This document shows, in pieces, positions 1 to 7,859 of a DNA stretch of 25,713 nt. Every line of letters begins with the position of its first letter. Position 1 is the stretch's first letter. The position numbers and the translations under genes were made by a program. Under the pieces are notes generated by a model. It was not told the DNA's origin. It made no database searches and worked only from the letters and a program-made list of their open reading frames with translations. The stretch is from an uncultured Bacteroides sp. GTDB lineage: Bacteria; Bacteroidota; Bacteroidia; Bacteroidales; Bacteroidaceae. The DNA lies in NCBI RefSeq assembly GCF_949298305.1, contig NZ_CASFWU010000030.1, forward strand, positions 1 to 25,713, given 5' to 3'.

Positions 1-618
1 GCATGAGAAATATGGCGGTTCGGAACAGTCCGGCTTTTTCTTATCCATTGCCCGTTCTCGTGCGAGTTTTATCCAATCTGTTGATAGTCAAATAAAACCC
101 ACCTGATTACAACAAATATAGTGAAATTGTTTGATATTTCCTCGTGTGATTTTGTAAGCATCTGTTGAACCGGCTCTGCTCAGGCGGGTGACGGGGATAG
201 GATATTGTCACCCTGAAGGAAGGTTCTTTCTTCCTGTTATTCAGTCTGTTTGTTCACATCCCATCTGGTCGTGCCAGGGGAGGATGCCTGTTGGCCTGTT
301 CGTTTTCGTATCCTGTTTCCTGACGTTAACGTGCTTGCAGTGAACGTTTTGATAGGATTGTGGGGAACGGTTGCGATTAGTTGCCTCCAGTGAGCGGATG
401 TATTCTCGTGTTTTCTGATAATCGGTGTGGCCTCTCTTCTGCGGCACTTGCTGTTACTGTCTTGTAAATCCACTTCGCGAAAGGGTGGCACGTACGTATC
501 CGCCGGCTCTTTTTTTCTGAATGATTGAGTAAGCGCGTGCCCTTATCCGTATTTTCTGTATATTTGGGTTCCGCAGGAGCGTGTTCCCCCTTTGTGGAAG
601 AAATCAATTAACCGTGTT
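1..618. other. Non-coding stretch upstream of the first lyase gene
   Basis: No convincing gene is seen here. A 30-codon open frame (3-95) at the left edge has no family features and may be chance or the tail of an upstream gene. A perfect 10-bp palindrome, ACGTTAACGT, lies at 323-332. A promoter-like box lies at 559-566. The rest is T-rich sequence without recognisable RNA or repeat structure. Confidence 0.5.
559..566 (+). promoter_or_regulatory. Bacteroides-type -7 box for the heparinase-like lyase
   Basis: TATATTTG matches the Bacteroides primary-sigma -7 consensus TAnnTTTG exactly. It lies 52 bp before the ATG at 619. No good TTTG -33 element is seen at the usual 19-21 bp spacing, so the promoter may need an activator. 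Confidence 0.5.
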
Positions 619-3381
619 ATGAAAAAGATAGAGATATTGTTTGTATGTTTGTGGATTGCCCTTGCCTTGCAGGCACAGGGCAATGCCGTGCTGGGAAATC
701 TGCCGCAGGAGCATCCCCGCTACCTGACCACCCCGCAGGGCAAGGCGGAAACGTGGAAACTGATTGAAGAAGAGTCCTGGGCCAGGGACGTGTTCGACCA
801 GCTCAGACAACGCACCGACGTTTATACCGCCCGCACCGAGGCCGAGCCGGACTGGCTGCTGTCCCGCCTGGCCATGTACTGGCACTCCCATGCCACGGAG
901 GTTTACGTCAAGGGCGAGACCTTCGACCACGCCGGGGGCAAGAAGGCGCCCGTGCCCACCGTACGCTACACCGGCACGCGCGGCACGATGGCCACCTACG
1001 GCCGTCCGCGTCTGGAGGATGTGGTGCCCTACGACGACGATGCCGAGGGCAACGTCACCTTCCACAACAACACCCTGCCCGGCCGGCCGCTGGAGAAGGT
1101 ACATCCCTCGAAGACCGGGCGCAACATTGAGAGCCTGAACCGCCAGATTATGGGCATTGCCCGCGATGCCGCCTTCCTCTACTGGATGACGGACGACGCG
1201 AAGTACGCCCGCCTGGCCGCCGGTGTGTTCGACACCTACATGCAGGGCATCTACTACCGCAACGTCCCCGTCGACCTGAACCACGGCCACCAGCAGACCC
1301 TGGTGGGCATGAGTTCCTTCGAGGTCATCCACGAGGACATCCTCTACGACCTCGTCCCCCTCTACGACTTCCTCCACGGCTACCTCAGCCGCCACTACGC
1401 CGACCGCATGGACATCTACGCCGCAGCCTTCAAGAAGTGGGCGGACAACATCATTGCGGGTGGCGTGCCCCACAACAACTGGAACCTGATGCAGGCGCGC
1501 TACGTGACGGACATCGCCCTGGTGCTGGACGACGACGACGCCTATGCCGACCGCAAGGGGCGGGGTTACTACATGGACTACGTGCTCAACCGCTCCAGCA
1601 TCCGCCAGTGGAGCCTGAAGCGCCTGGCCGACTACGGCTACGACCCGCAGACGGGCATCTGGGCCGAATGTCCCGGCTACAGCAACGTGGTGCTGAACGA
1701 CTACACCAGCTTCACCACCCTCTTCGACCGCAACTTGCAGACGGACCTCACCGCCGAGCTGCCCGTCATCCCCCGGGCCGTGGCGGCCACCCCGCAATAC
1801 CTCTTCCCCAACCGCATGATTTGCGGCTTCGGCGACACCCATCCCGGCTACTTGAACACCACCCCCATTGTCCGCATGATACGCAACGCCCGTGCCAACG
1901 GCAAGCCGGAGCAGGAAGCCTTCTTCACGGCCATGCTGAAGTGCTTCGACCCCGAGGCCGGAGCGCGCCAGGAAGGCACGGGCCGCGTGCCTGTCTCCAT
2001 CCACTCCTTCTTCGGCGAGCAGCCGCTGGAGCTTGATGAGAATATCCCGGCCGGACGGGTGGAGGACTACGTGTCGCCCTTGTTCCATGCGCCCAACGTC
2101 TCGTGGCTGGTGCAGCGCAACGGCATGGACGCGCGCCACAGCCTGATGGCCTCGCTCAACGGCAGTCTGGGCAACCACATGCACGCCAACGGCATCTCGC
2201 TGGAGCTTTACGGCAAGGGCTACGTCCTGGGCCCCGACGCCGGCATCGGGCAGTATCTGTACAGCGGCCTCGACTATCTGGAGTACTACTCCCAGTTCCC
2301 CAGCCACAACACGGTGTGCGTGGACGGCATCTCCTCCTATCCCGTGATGAAGAGCAACCACGCCTTCCGCCTCGCCTCCTGCTTCCCCCTGCCCGAGGCC
2401 GCCGCATCGCCTGCCGAGGACAAATTCCCCGCCGTCACCTACAGCTCCCTCGACTTCCGCGAGCCGGAGAGCCGTGCCGACCAGAACCGACTGACGGGCA
2501 TCGTCACCACCGCCCCCGACGCGGGCTACTACGTGGACATCTTCCGCAGCCGCAAGGAACTGGGCGGCGACAAGATGCACGACTACTTCTACCACAACCT
2601 GGGCCAGACCCTGACGCTGACCGCCGCCGACGGCGCCGACCTTTCCCTGCAGCCTACCGAGGAGCTGGCCTTTGCCGGCGCCCACCTCTATGCCTATTCC
2701 TACATATACAATCAGTCCTGCGCCCGCACCGACCGCGATGTCAAGGCCACCTTCACCGTGCAGATGACCGACGGGGACGACATCTCCATGAACCTCTGGA
2801 TGAAGGGCTCGCCCGAGCGCACCGTCTTCAAGGCCCTCAGCCCCATGACCGAAGGCCTGACCCGCACGCCTGACATGCCCTACAACATGAAGGAGCAGCC
2901 CACGCTGACCTTCGTGGCCCGCCAGGAAGGCGAGGCCTGGAACCGTCCCTTCGTGGCCGTCTACGAGCCTTCCACCGTCAAGGAACCCTCACGGATAGCC
3001 TCCGTCAGCTTCCCCGCCGTCACCTGCGACGAAGCGGGCAGCCACGTGGGCATCCGCGTGGAGCAGACCGACGGCCGCACCGACCTCATCCTCTCGTCCG
3101 ACAACGCCTCCCACCTCTGCACCCTGGGCAACCTGAAGGCCGCCGCCACCTATGCCCTCTGGGGACAGCGCGGGGACACGGACTGCACCCTCTTCCTGGG
3201 CAACGGCACGAGCCTCCGTACGCCCGGCGTCAGCATCCGAGCCGAGCATCCCGTCAGCGTACTGCTGGAGCGCGACGGCAACCGCTGGTTCTACACGGCA
3301 ACAGGCCCCTGCACGCTCACCGTGGACGGCCGCAAGCACACGGTCAAGGCAGCCACCGCGCGGCGCACCCTGCTGCGCTGA
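619..3381 (+). CDS. Secreted heparinase II/III-like polysaccharide lyase
   Basis: A 920-residue protein predicted to cleave an acidic polysaccharide by beta-elimination. The ATG at 619 is chosen over an in-frame TTG at 592 because it begins directly with a signal peptide (MKKIEILFVCLWIALALQAQ), probably type I, placing the enzyme in the periplasm. The N-terminal half looks like an alpha/alpha toroid of alginate/heparin lyases, with an HNNWNLMQARY segment at 285-295. The second half has the heparinase II/III signature: NHMHANG at 519-525 and FPSHNTV at 560-566, containing the likely catalytic-site histidines. A beta-rich C-terminal part follows. PL15, PL17, PL21 and PL33 share this overall plan; I cannot assign one. 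It is larger than classical heparinase II (about 770 residues). It is separated from the SusC/SusD block by two regulators, and its link to that block is inferred. Confidence 0.82.
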   Translation: MKKIEILFVCLWIALALQAQGNAVLGNLPQEHPRYLTTPQGKAETWKLIEEESWARDVFDQLRQRTDVYTARTEAEPDWLLSRLAMYWHSHATEVYVKGETFDHAGGKKAPVPTVRYTGTRGTMATYGRPRLEDVVPYDDDAEGNVTFHNNTLPGRPLEKVHPSKTGRNIESLNRQIMGIARDAAFLYWMTDDAKYARLAAGVFDTYMQGIYYRNVPVDLNHGHQQTLVGMSSFEVIHEDILYDLVPLYDFLHGYLSRHYADRMDIYAAAFKKWADNIIAGGVPHNNWNLMQARYVTDIALVLDDDDAYADRKGRGYYMDYVLNRSSIRQWSLKRLADYGYDPQTGIWAECPGYSNVVLNDYTSFTTLFDRNLQTDLTAELPVIPRAVAATPQYLFPNRMICGFGDTHPGYLNTTPIVRMIRNARANGKPEQEAFFTAMLKCFDPEAGARQEGTGRVPVSIHSFFGEQPLELDENIPAGRVEDYVSPLFHAPNVSWLVQRNGMDARHSLMASLNGSLGNHMHANGISLELYGKGYVLGPDAGIGQYLYSGLDYLEYYSQFPSHNTVCVDGISSYPVMKSNHAFRLASCFPLPEAAASPAEDKFPAVTYSSLDFREPESRADQNRLTGIVTTAPDAGYYVDIFRSRKELGGDKMHDYFYHNLGQTLTLTAADGADLSLQPTEELAFAGAHLYAYSYIYNQSCARTDRDVKATFTVQMTDGDDISMNLWMKGSPERTVFKALSPMTEGLTRTPDMPYNMKEQPTLTFVARQEGEAWNRPFVAVYEPSTVKEPSRIASVSFPAVTCDEAGSHVGIRVEQTDGRTDLILSSDNASHLCTLGNLKAAATYALWGQRGDTDCTLFLGNGTSLRTPGVSIRAEHPVSVLLERDGNRWFYTATGPCTLTVDGRKHTVKAATARRTLLR

Positions 3382-3392
3382 GGGCAAGACAA

Positions 3393-3574
3393 TAGTGGTT
3401 AATGGTGAATGGTTAATGGTAAATGCCCTGCGGCGTGGTATATTTTTCAGACGCAGACGCGGATAGCGCAGATTTTAAATTAATATTCTGTGTAAATCTG
3501 CGTTAATCTGCGTAATCTGTGTTTCATTTACCACTAATCATTAACCATTCACCATTTATCATTATCCATTAACC
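3393..3574. repeat. Large nested inverted repeat downstream of the lyase
   Basis: The outer left arm (3393-3425) is built from repeated GGTTAATGGT-like words. Its imperfect complement (CATTTACCA...ATTAACCATTCACC and further CCATTAACC) lies at 3525-3574. An inner left arm (3449-3475, ACGCAGACGC...GCGCAGATTT) pairs with 3494-3521 (AAATCTGCG TTAATCTGCG TAATCTG). The apex is AT-rich, near 3478-3493. It could fold into one long hairpin or cruciform of about 180 nt. It looks like a dispersed non-coding element, not a simple terminator. Confidence 0.7.
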
Positions 3575-3587
3575 TAAAGTATTACTC

Positions 3588-3625
3588 CCCCGTATGTAGG
3601 ATATTTGTTTATCCTATATGCGGGG
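3588..3625. repeat. Strong 16-bp stem hairpin
   Basis: CCCCGTATGTAGGATA (3588-3603) pairs with TATCCTATATGCGGGG (3610-3625) around a 6-nt loop. The only two imperfections are G-U wobbles in RNA. There is no U-tract right after it, so it is not a textbook terminator. It lies between the lyase and the HU-like gene. Confidence 0.65.
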
Positions 3626-3650
3626 TAACTCTTGTCTATCCCGTAGAAAA

Positions 3651-3732
3651 GTTATATCTTAGCTGCTGCGTTGTACATCTTAGCCGTTCAGTTGTACATC
3701 TGGGCCGTTCAGTTGTATATCGCAGCCGCTGC
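3651..3732. repeat. 21-bp tandem repeat, about four units
   Basis: Units start at 3651 (shortened to 19 bp), 3670, 3691 and 3712. Each begins GTTGTAYATC and ends GCCGTTCA or GCCGCTGC. The period equals seven codons, but the copies on this strand are not part of a convincing gene, and the minus-strand reading has stops. They end about 150 bp before the HU-domain gene. Confidence 0.75.
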
Positions 3733-3882
3733 TTTGTAGCTTTTCTGCCGTGACAGGGCAAACTTCCCTACGCATGAGGCAGGGGAATGTCCCACGGGTG
3801 GGGGAGGCAAGTCCTTCACGAAGGAACGGGAAGCCCGGGGCAGCGCGGACGGCATGTTTAACCCTTTATTCTTATTAATGCT

Positions 3883-4524
3883 ATGGCCGAATATCAGATG
3901 CAGGAGCTGACCCTGCCTACCGAAGATGGAAAGAAAGTATTGTACCCGCGCATGAAGCTGTGGGGACAGGTGGATTTGGAGTACCTGGCACGTCACATCT
4001 GCCAGGCCAGTACGTTTACGCCCGGCGACATCGTCGGCCTGGTGAGGGCGCTGACGGAGGCCATCGCCTCCGAGATGGCGCGCGGCAACTCGGTGAAGGT
4101 GGACGGACTGGGCATCTTCACCCCTTCGCTGGGGCTGCGTCCGCAGGCCGAGGAGCAGCGCGAGCTGGCCGAGGGCGAGGGGAGGGAGTACCGACCCATT
4201 GCCACCAGCCTCTGCCTGCGCAACATCAACTTCCGTGCCGACAAGGCCTTCGTCAGCCAGACGGCCCGCCAGTGCCGCCTCAGCAAGTGCGAGTGGAAGC
4301 CGCGCCGTTCGTCCACGCGCTACACGCCCGAGGAGCGGCTGAAGCTGGCGCAGGACTTCCTGCAGGCACATCCCATGCTGACGGTGGCGGACTATTGCGG
4401 CCTGACCGGCCTGCTGCGCGACGCCGCCGCGCGCGAGCTGAGGCGCTGGAGCGAGACCGCCGGGACGGGCATCGGCTACAGCGGCCGCGGCTCCCACCGC
4501 GTCTATGTCCGCCGGGAGGACTGA
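3883..4524 (+). CDS. HU/IHF-domain DNA-binding protein with C-terminal extension
   Basis: A 213-residue protein. Residues 1-125 resemble the Bacteroidales HU-like family: a long helical region (33-68) followed by GNSVKVDGLGIFTPSL (68-83), the HU/IHF-type strand and turn. The segment 128-147 is rich in Arg/Lys and may contact DNA. Residues 148-213 (TPEERLKLAQDFL..., ending RGSHRVYVRRED) look like a separate small helical, winged-helix-like domain, so the protein is more than twice the length of ordinary HU (about 90). The ATG at 3883 is the first that gives the complete HU domain. It stands alone between two repeat-rich gaps. Such proteins are thought to be architectural DNA binders; a specific role in the neighbouring utilization locus cannot be seen. 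Confidence 0.78.
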   Translation: MAEYQMQELTLPTEDGKKVLYPRMKLWGQVDLEYLARHICQASTFTPGDIVGLVRALTEAIASEMARGNSVKVDGLGIFTPSLGLRPQAEEQRELAEGEGREYRPIATSLCLRNINFRADKAFVSQTARQCRLSKCEWKPRRSSTRYTPEERLKLAQDFLQAHPMLTVADYCGLTGLLRDAAARELRRWSETAGTGIGYSGRGSHRVYVRRED

Positions 4525-4639
4525 CGGCGGGGCTTCGTGTAGATGCGGCCCGCCTTCTTCTTTTTTCCGGGTCGGGGGGGTGTTGTTGTAAGTTTTCTCA
4601 ACTTTGACTTCGTCGATTTTCAATTCGCAAGCTCAAGTT

Positions 4640-4784
4640 GCAGTTGACAAGCAACAAGTTGACGAGTTGACGAGCATGCAAGCCTTGTGGTCTTGCTGAC
4701 TCGTTTCCTTGTCTCCTCAAAACAGTAGATAAGCCTTGTAGACTTGTTGACTGAAGCCTTGTCAACTAATAAGTTGAGCACTTG
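4640..4784. repeat. Cluster of short GTTGAC/GTCAAC and AAGCCTTGT repeats
   Basis: The gap before the first propeller regulator is built of short repeated words. GTTGACGA occurs twice in perfect tandem (4658-4673). AAGCCTTGT occurs three times (4680-4688, 4731-4739, 4754-4762). GTTGAC (4746-4751) and GTCAAC (4761-4766) form an inverted repeat. The cluster runs up to the predicted promoter, so it could hold operator sites or be a dispersed intergenic element. Confidence 0.6.
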
Positions 4785-4806
4785 CGAAACTTAAATAAGT
4801 TTTTAT

Positions 4807-4814
4807 TATATTTG
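4807..4814 (+). promoter_or_regulatory. -7 box for propeller/AraC regulator 1
   Basis: TATATTTG fits TAnnTTTG. A TTG at 4782-4784 could serve as the -33 element with 22-bp spacing, slightly long. The box ends 22 bp before the ATG at 4837, so the leader would be very short. Confidence 0.55.
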
Positions 4815-4836
4815 CTGCACGTAAGAGACCCGAACG

Positions 4837-7653
4837 ATGAAGAACACTTTCATTACCATATTATTCCTACTGCTTTCCCTCTTTTCGTGGGCCCGGCCGC
4901 AGGCCGATGTGTTCCGTGGCCTTTCCGTGTCCGACGGCCTTTCCGACCTGCTGGTTAACGTCATCTACAAGGACTCGGCAGGCTACGTCTGGCTGGGCAC
5001 CGGCAGTTCGCTGGACCGTTTCGACGGCGTGCATGTGAAGCCCTATCCCATACCGGGCGGCAACGAGCAGCTGAAGCGGGTGAACGCCCTTGCCGAGATG
5101 CCCGGCGGGCGGCTGTGGATGGGCAACGGGGCGGGCCTGTGGCGCCTGAACCGCGAGACCGGCGCGCTGGAGCAGGTGGTGCCCGAGACCATCGGGTGCG
5201 CCGTCAACTGCCTGCTGAGCCTGCGCGGCGTGCTCTATGTGGGCACGGAGCGGGGGCTGTTCATTTACGACCGGGGCACTTTCGAACAGGTGTTGCTGGA
5301 CGGCAACGTCTTTGCCACCGCCAACGCCGTCACGGCCATCTGCGAGGGCACAAAGGGCCGCCTCTGGCTGGCTACTCGCAGGGGGCTCTACGCCCTCTAT
5401 CTCTCCGACCACTCCATCACGGCCTATCATAACGTCCTTTCCGACAAGCACCTCTGCTCCTTCCGCAACATGGCCCGCATCGGCGACGTGCTCTACCTGG
5501 GCACCATGGAGCAGGGCATTGTCCGCTTCGACACCCGCACGGGGCAGTTCTCGCCCTACGTCAACGTGGGGTGCAACGTCATTTCCTCGCTCTCGTCGGA
5601 CGGGAAGAGCCTGCTCTATGTGGGCACGGACGGCAACGGCGTCCACTTTGTCGACGTGGACCGTGGCGAGGTGGTGCGCTCCATGCGCCACGAGGCGGGC
5701 AACGACGCCAGCCTGCGCTCCAACTCGGTCTACTCCCTGCTGGTAGACCGCGACGGCATCATCTGGGTGGGCTTCTACCAGTTCGGCCTCAACTATACCC
5801 TCTACCAGAACGACCTTTTCTCCGTCTACGCCTATCCGCCCCATTTCGACTCCAAGGACATGCCCATCCGTGCCATTGCCATCAACGGCGACGAGAAACT
5901 GATAGGCTCGCGCGACGGCCTGTTCTACATCGACACGCGGCGGGGCATTTACCGTAGCTTCAGGGCTCCGCAGCTGCGCTCCGAGATGGTTTTCTGCATC
6001 CTGCATTATGAGGGCGAGTACTACGTGGGCACGTATGGCGGCGGCATGTATGTGTTCAATCCGCAGACGCTGTCGTTGCGTGACTTCGACGCCTCCCGCC
6101 AGATTCCTTTCCAGAAGGGCCATGTGTTCTGCCTGCGCGAAGATGCCGCCCACCGGTTGTGGATAGGTACCTCGGCGGGTCTGTACTGTTATCAGGACGG
6201 TGCGCTGTCCCACTATACCAGCGGCAATTCCAAGCTGCCCGACGGCAATGTCTATGAAATCTATTTCGACTCGGCCGGCAAAGGGTGGATATGCACCGAG
6301 AACGGCATGTGCATCTGGGACCCTTCTTCCTCCAGCCTGCGCACCGACATCTTTCCCGAAGGCTTCGTCCACAAGGAAAAGATACGGGTGGTTTACGAAG
6401 ACGCTGCCCACAACCTCTATTTCTTTCCCGACAAGGGAGCCCTGTTCCTGTCCGACCTGACCATGAATGCCTTCCGCCGCCTGCAGCCGGGCACGCCCCT
6501 GGAGGGAAGGGACGGCCTTTTCATCATTGAGGATGCCGCCCAATGGCTGTGGATAGGCACGAGCGACGGTCTCTTCCACTACGACAAGCGGGACAACTTT
6601 GTGCCTTACAACTTCGTCGACGGCATTCCCAGCTCCATCTTTACCCTCTGTCCGCCCGTGCTCGATGCGTCCGGACGCCTGTGGCTGGGCAATTCCAAGG
6701 GACTGGTCTATATGGATGTGGCCGACGTTGACCACCGGGAAGAGAACCTGCCGCCTGTCCGCGTGACCGATGTCCACGTGAACGGCAAGTCGGCCCCCAA
6801 TCCGGTAGAGGAGCAGGCCGACGGGAGTTGCCGCATCTCGCTGAGCTCTTCGCAGAAGAACGTCACCTTCTGCTTTTCCGATTTCACCTATACGGCTCCC
6901 GCCTACATGTCCTACGAGTACAAGCTGGAAGGGAAGGACGAGAACTGGGTGGCCGTGACGGGGCGCTCGGACGTTACCTATTACAACCTGCCTTCGGGCA
7001 GCTATCTGTTCAAGGTGCGCCGCATGGGCGAACCGGCTTCGGAAGACCGGCTGACGGTGAGCATAGCCCCTCCCTTCATGCTCTGGGCGGTGCTGGGCTT
7101 TGCCTTTGTGGCTTTTGTGTGGGGTGTGCTCTACATGGTGCGCCGCAAGCGGGAGGCCAGACCGTCCGTACAGGCCATACCGGCCGGAGCCCCCGTGCAG
7201 CAGCCTCAACCGTTGCCCCAACCGCAGGCCGTGGAAGCCGAAGCGCCCAGGCTCATGCCTGCCGAAGAGAAGTACAAGAGCATCAAGGTGGATGCCGATG
7301 AATGCCAGCGGATGCTGGAACGGCTGGACGAGCTGATGCGTAAGGAAAAACTCTATACAAACCCCGAACTGAAGATAGCCGACCTGGCCGCCACGCTCCA
7401 TACCACGACCCATCTGTTGTCCTATCTGTTCAACCATCACCTGAACCGCAACTACTACGACTTCCTCAACGACTACCGCATCGAGGAGTTCAAGCGGCTG
7501 GTGGCAAGCGAGGAGTATGCCAAGTACACCCTGGCCGCCCTGGCCGAGCTGTGCGGCTTCAGTTCGCGTGCCTCTTTCTTCCGCTATTTCAAGAAGGCAA
7601 CCGGTATCACTCCCAACGAATACATCCGCAATCTGGGGGCTCCTAACGAGTGA
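4837..7653 (+). CDS. Membrane-anchored propeller-Y_Y_Y-AraC regulator (kinase-less)
   Basis: A 938-residue protein predicted to sense a glycan in the periplasm and bind DNA from the inner membrane. Order of parts: signal peptide (1-19); Reg_prop-type beta-propeller repeats (about 24-630), with many blades of the form DSAGYVWLGTGSSLDRFDG; a Y_Y_Y domain (about 640-735, with SYEYKLEGKDENWV and LPSGSYLFKVRRMG); one transmembrane helix (about 747-768) followed by RRKRE; a Pro/Gln-rich linker; a short helix (about 805-833); and a full AraC domain with two helix-turn-helix units (about 835-935, ending ASFFRYFKKATGITPNEY). Hybrid two-component systems of Bacteroides have the same sensor but place histidine kinase and receiver domains before AraC and are about 1300-1400 residues long. 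Those domains are absent here without a visible frameshift. It lies just before the ECF sigma and susC, which it probably controls. Confidence 0.88.
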   Translation: MKNTFITILFLLLSLFSWARPQADVFRGLSVSDGLSDLLVNVIYKDSAGYVWLGTGSSLDRFDGVHVKPYPIPGGNEQLKRVNALAEMPGGRLWMGNGAGLWRLNRETGALEQVVPETIGCAVNCLLSLRGVLYVGTERGLFIYDRGTFEQVLLDGNVFATANAVTAICEGTKGRLWLATRRGLYALYLSDHSITAYHNVLSDKHLCSFRNMARIGDVLYLGTMEQGIVRFDTRTGQFSPYVNVGCNVISSLSSDGKSLLYVGTDGNGVHFVDVDRGEVVRSMRHEAGNDASLRSNSVYSLLVDRDGIIWVGFYQFGLNYTLYQNDLFSVYAYPPHFDSKDMPIRAIAINGDEKLIGSRDGLFYIDTRRGIYRSFRAPQLRSEMVFCILHYEGEYYVGTYGGGMYVFNPQTLSLRDFDASRQIPFQKGHVFCLREDAAHRLWIGTSAGLYCYQDGALSHYTSGNSKLPDGNVYEIYFDSAGKGWICTENGMCIWDPSSSSLRTDIFPEGFVHKEKIRVVYEDAAHNLYFFPDKGALFLSDLTMNAFRRLQPGTPLEGRDGLFIIEDAAQWLWIGTSDGLFHYDKRDNFVPYNFVDGIPSSIFTLCPPVLDASGRLWLGNSKGLVYMDVADVDHREENLPPVRVTDVHVNGKSAPNPVEEQADGSCRISLSSSQKNVTFCFSDFTYTAPAYMSYEYKLEGKDENWVAVTGRSDVTYYNLPSGSYLFKVRRMGEPASEDRLTVSIAPPFMLWAVLGFAFVAFVWGVLYMVRRKREARPSVQAIPAGAPVQQPQPLPQPQAVEAEAPRLMPAEEKYKSIKVDADECQRMLERLDELMRKEKLYTNPELKIADLAATLHTTTHLLSYLFNHHLNRNYYDFLNDYRIEEFKRLVASEEYAKYTLAALAELCGFSSRASFFRYFKKATGITPNEYIRNLGAPNE

Positions 7654-7664
7654 AATATCCCTCC

Positions 7665-7694
7665 GGGAGTCTCAAATTATCGTTTGAGACTCTC
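7665..7694 (+). terminator. Hairpin after propeller/AraC regulator 1
   Basis: GAGTCTCAAA (7667-7676) and TTTGAGACTC (7683-7692) pair perfectly around TTATCG, extendable by two more pairs. It starts 12 bp after the stop codon. The following sequence has only a weak T-run, so termination is likely but not certain. Confidence 0.6.
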
Positions 7695-7705
7695 AGTCTC
7701 ATTTC

Positions 7706-7844
7706 GTTAATCGCTTGTTGTATAGGTGATTGGCTCTGATGTAGTCTGAAACGATTAGTTGAGATTGGTTTGGACCCCTCAAAGGCTTGTTTCTCTTTTT
7801 TCTCCTTTATATTTGCATTGTGATTAGTAACAGAAACGATTAAC
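7706..7844. promoter_or_regulatory. Repeated GATTA-type motifs around the sigma-factor promoter
   Basis: The word YGATTARY appears at 7752-7759 (CGATTAGT), 7821-7828 (TGATTAGT) and 7837-7844 (CGATTAAC), and inverted at 7706-7713 (GTTAATCG). A longer 10-bp direct repeat, GAAACGATTA, occurs at 7748-7757 and 7833-7842. Their positions on both sides of the promoter make them candidate operator sites, possibly for the upstream AraC-type regulator. Confidence 0.35.
7787..7815 (+). promoter_or_regulatory. Promoter of the ECF sigma gene
   Basis: TTG at 7787-7789 and TATATTTG at 7808-7815 are separated by 18 bp and match the Bacteroides -33/-7 pattern. Transcription would start near 7822, about 38 bp before the ATG at 7860. 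Confidence 0.6.
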
Positions 7845-7859
7845 CAAAGGTCTGAAAAA

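Noticed and set aside
3..95. 30-codon open frame at the left edge
   Set aside because: Too short, no motif, and the window edge prevents judging if it continues an upstream gene.
592..618. Upstream TTG start for the heparinase-like lyase
   Set aside because: The nine extra residues precede a well-formed signal peptide that starts at the ATG at 619.
604..2685. 693-codon open frame on the minus strand inside the heparinase-like lyase
   Set aside because: It is opposite a gene with clear signal peptide and lyase motifs; the translation is low-complexity Val/Gly/His/Ala-rich, as expected from the complement of GC-rich coding DNA.
4867..7440. 857-codon minus-strand open frame inside propeller regulator 1
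   Set aside because: It mirrors the regulator gene, has no recognisable domain, and shows the composition of an antisense shadow.
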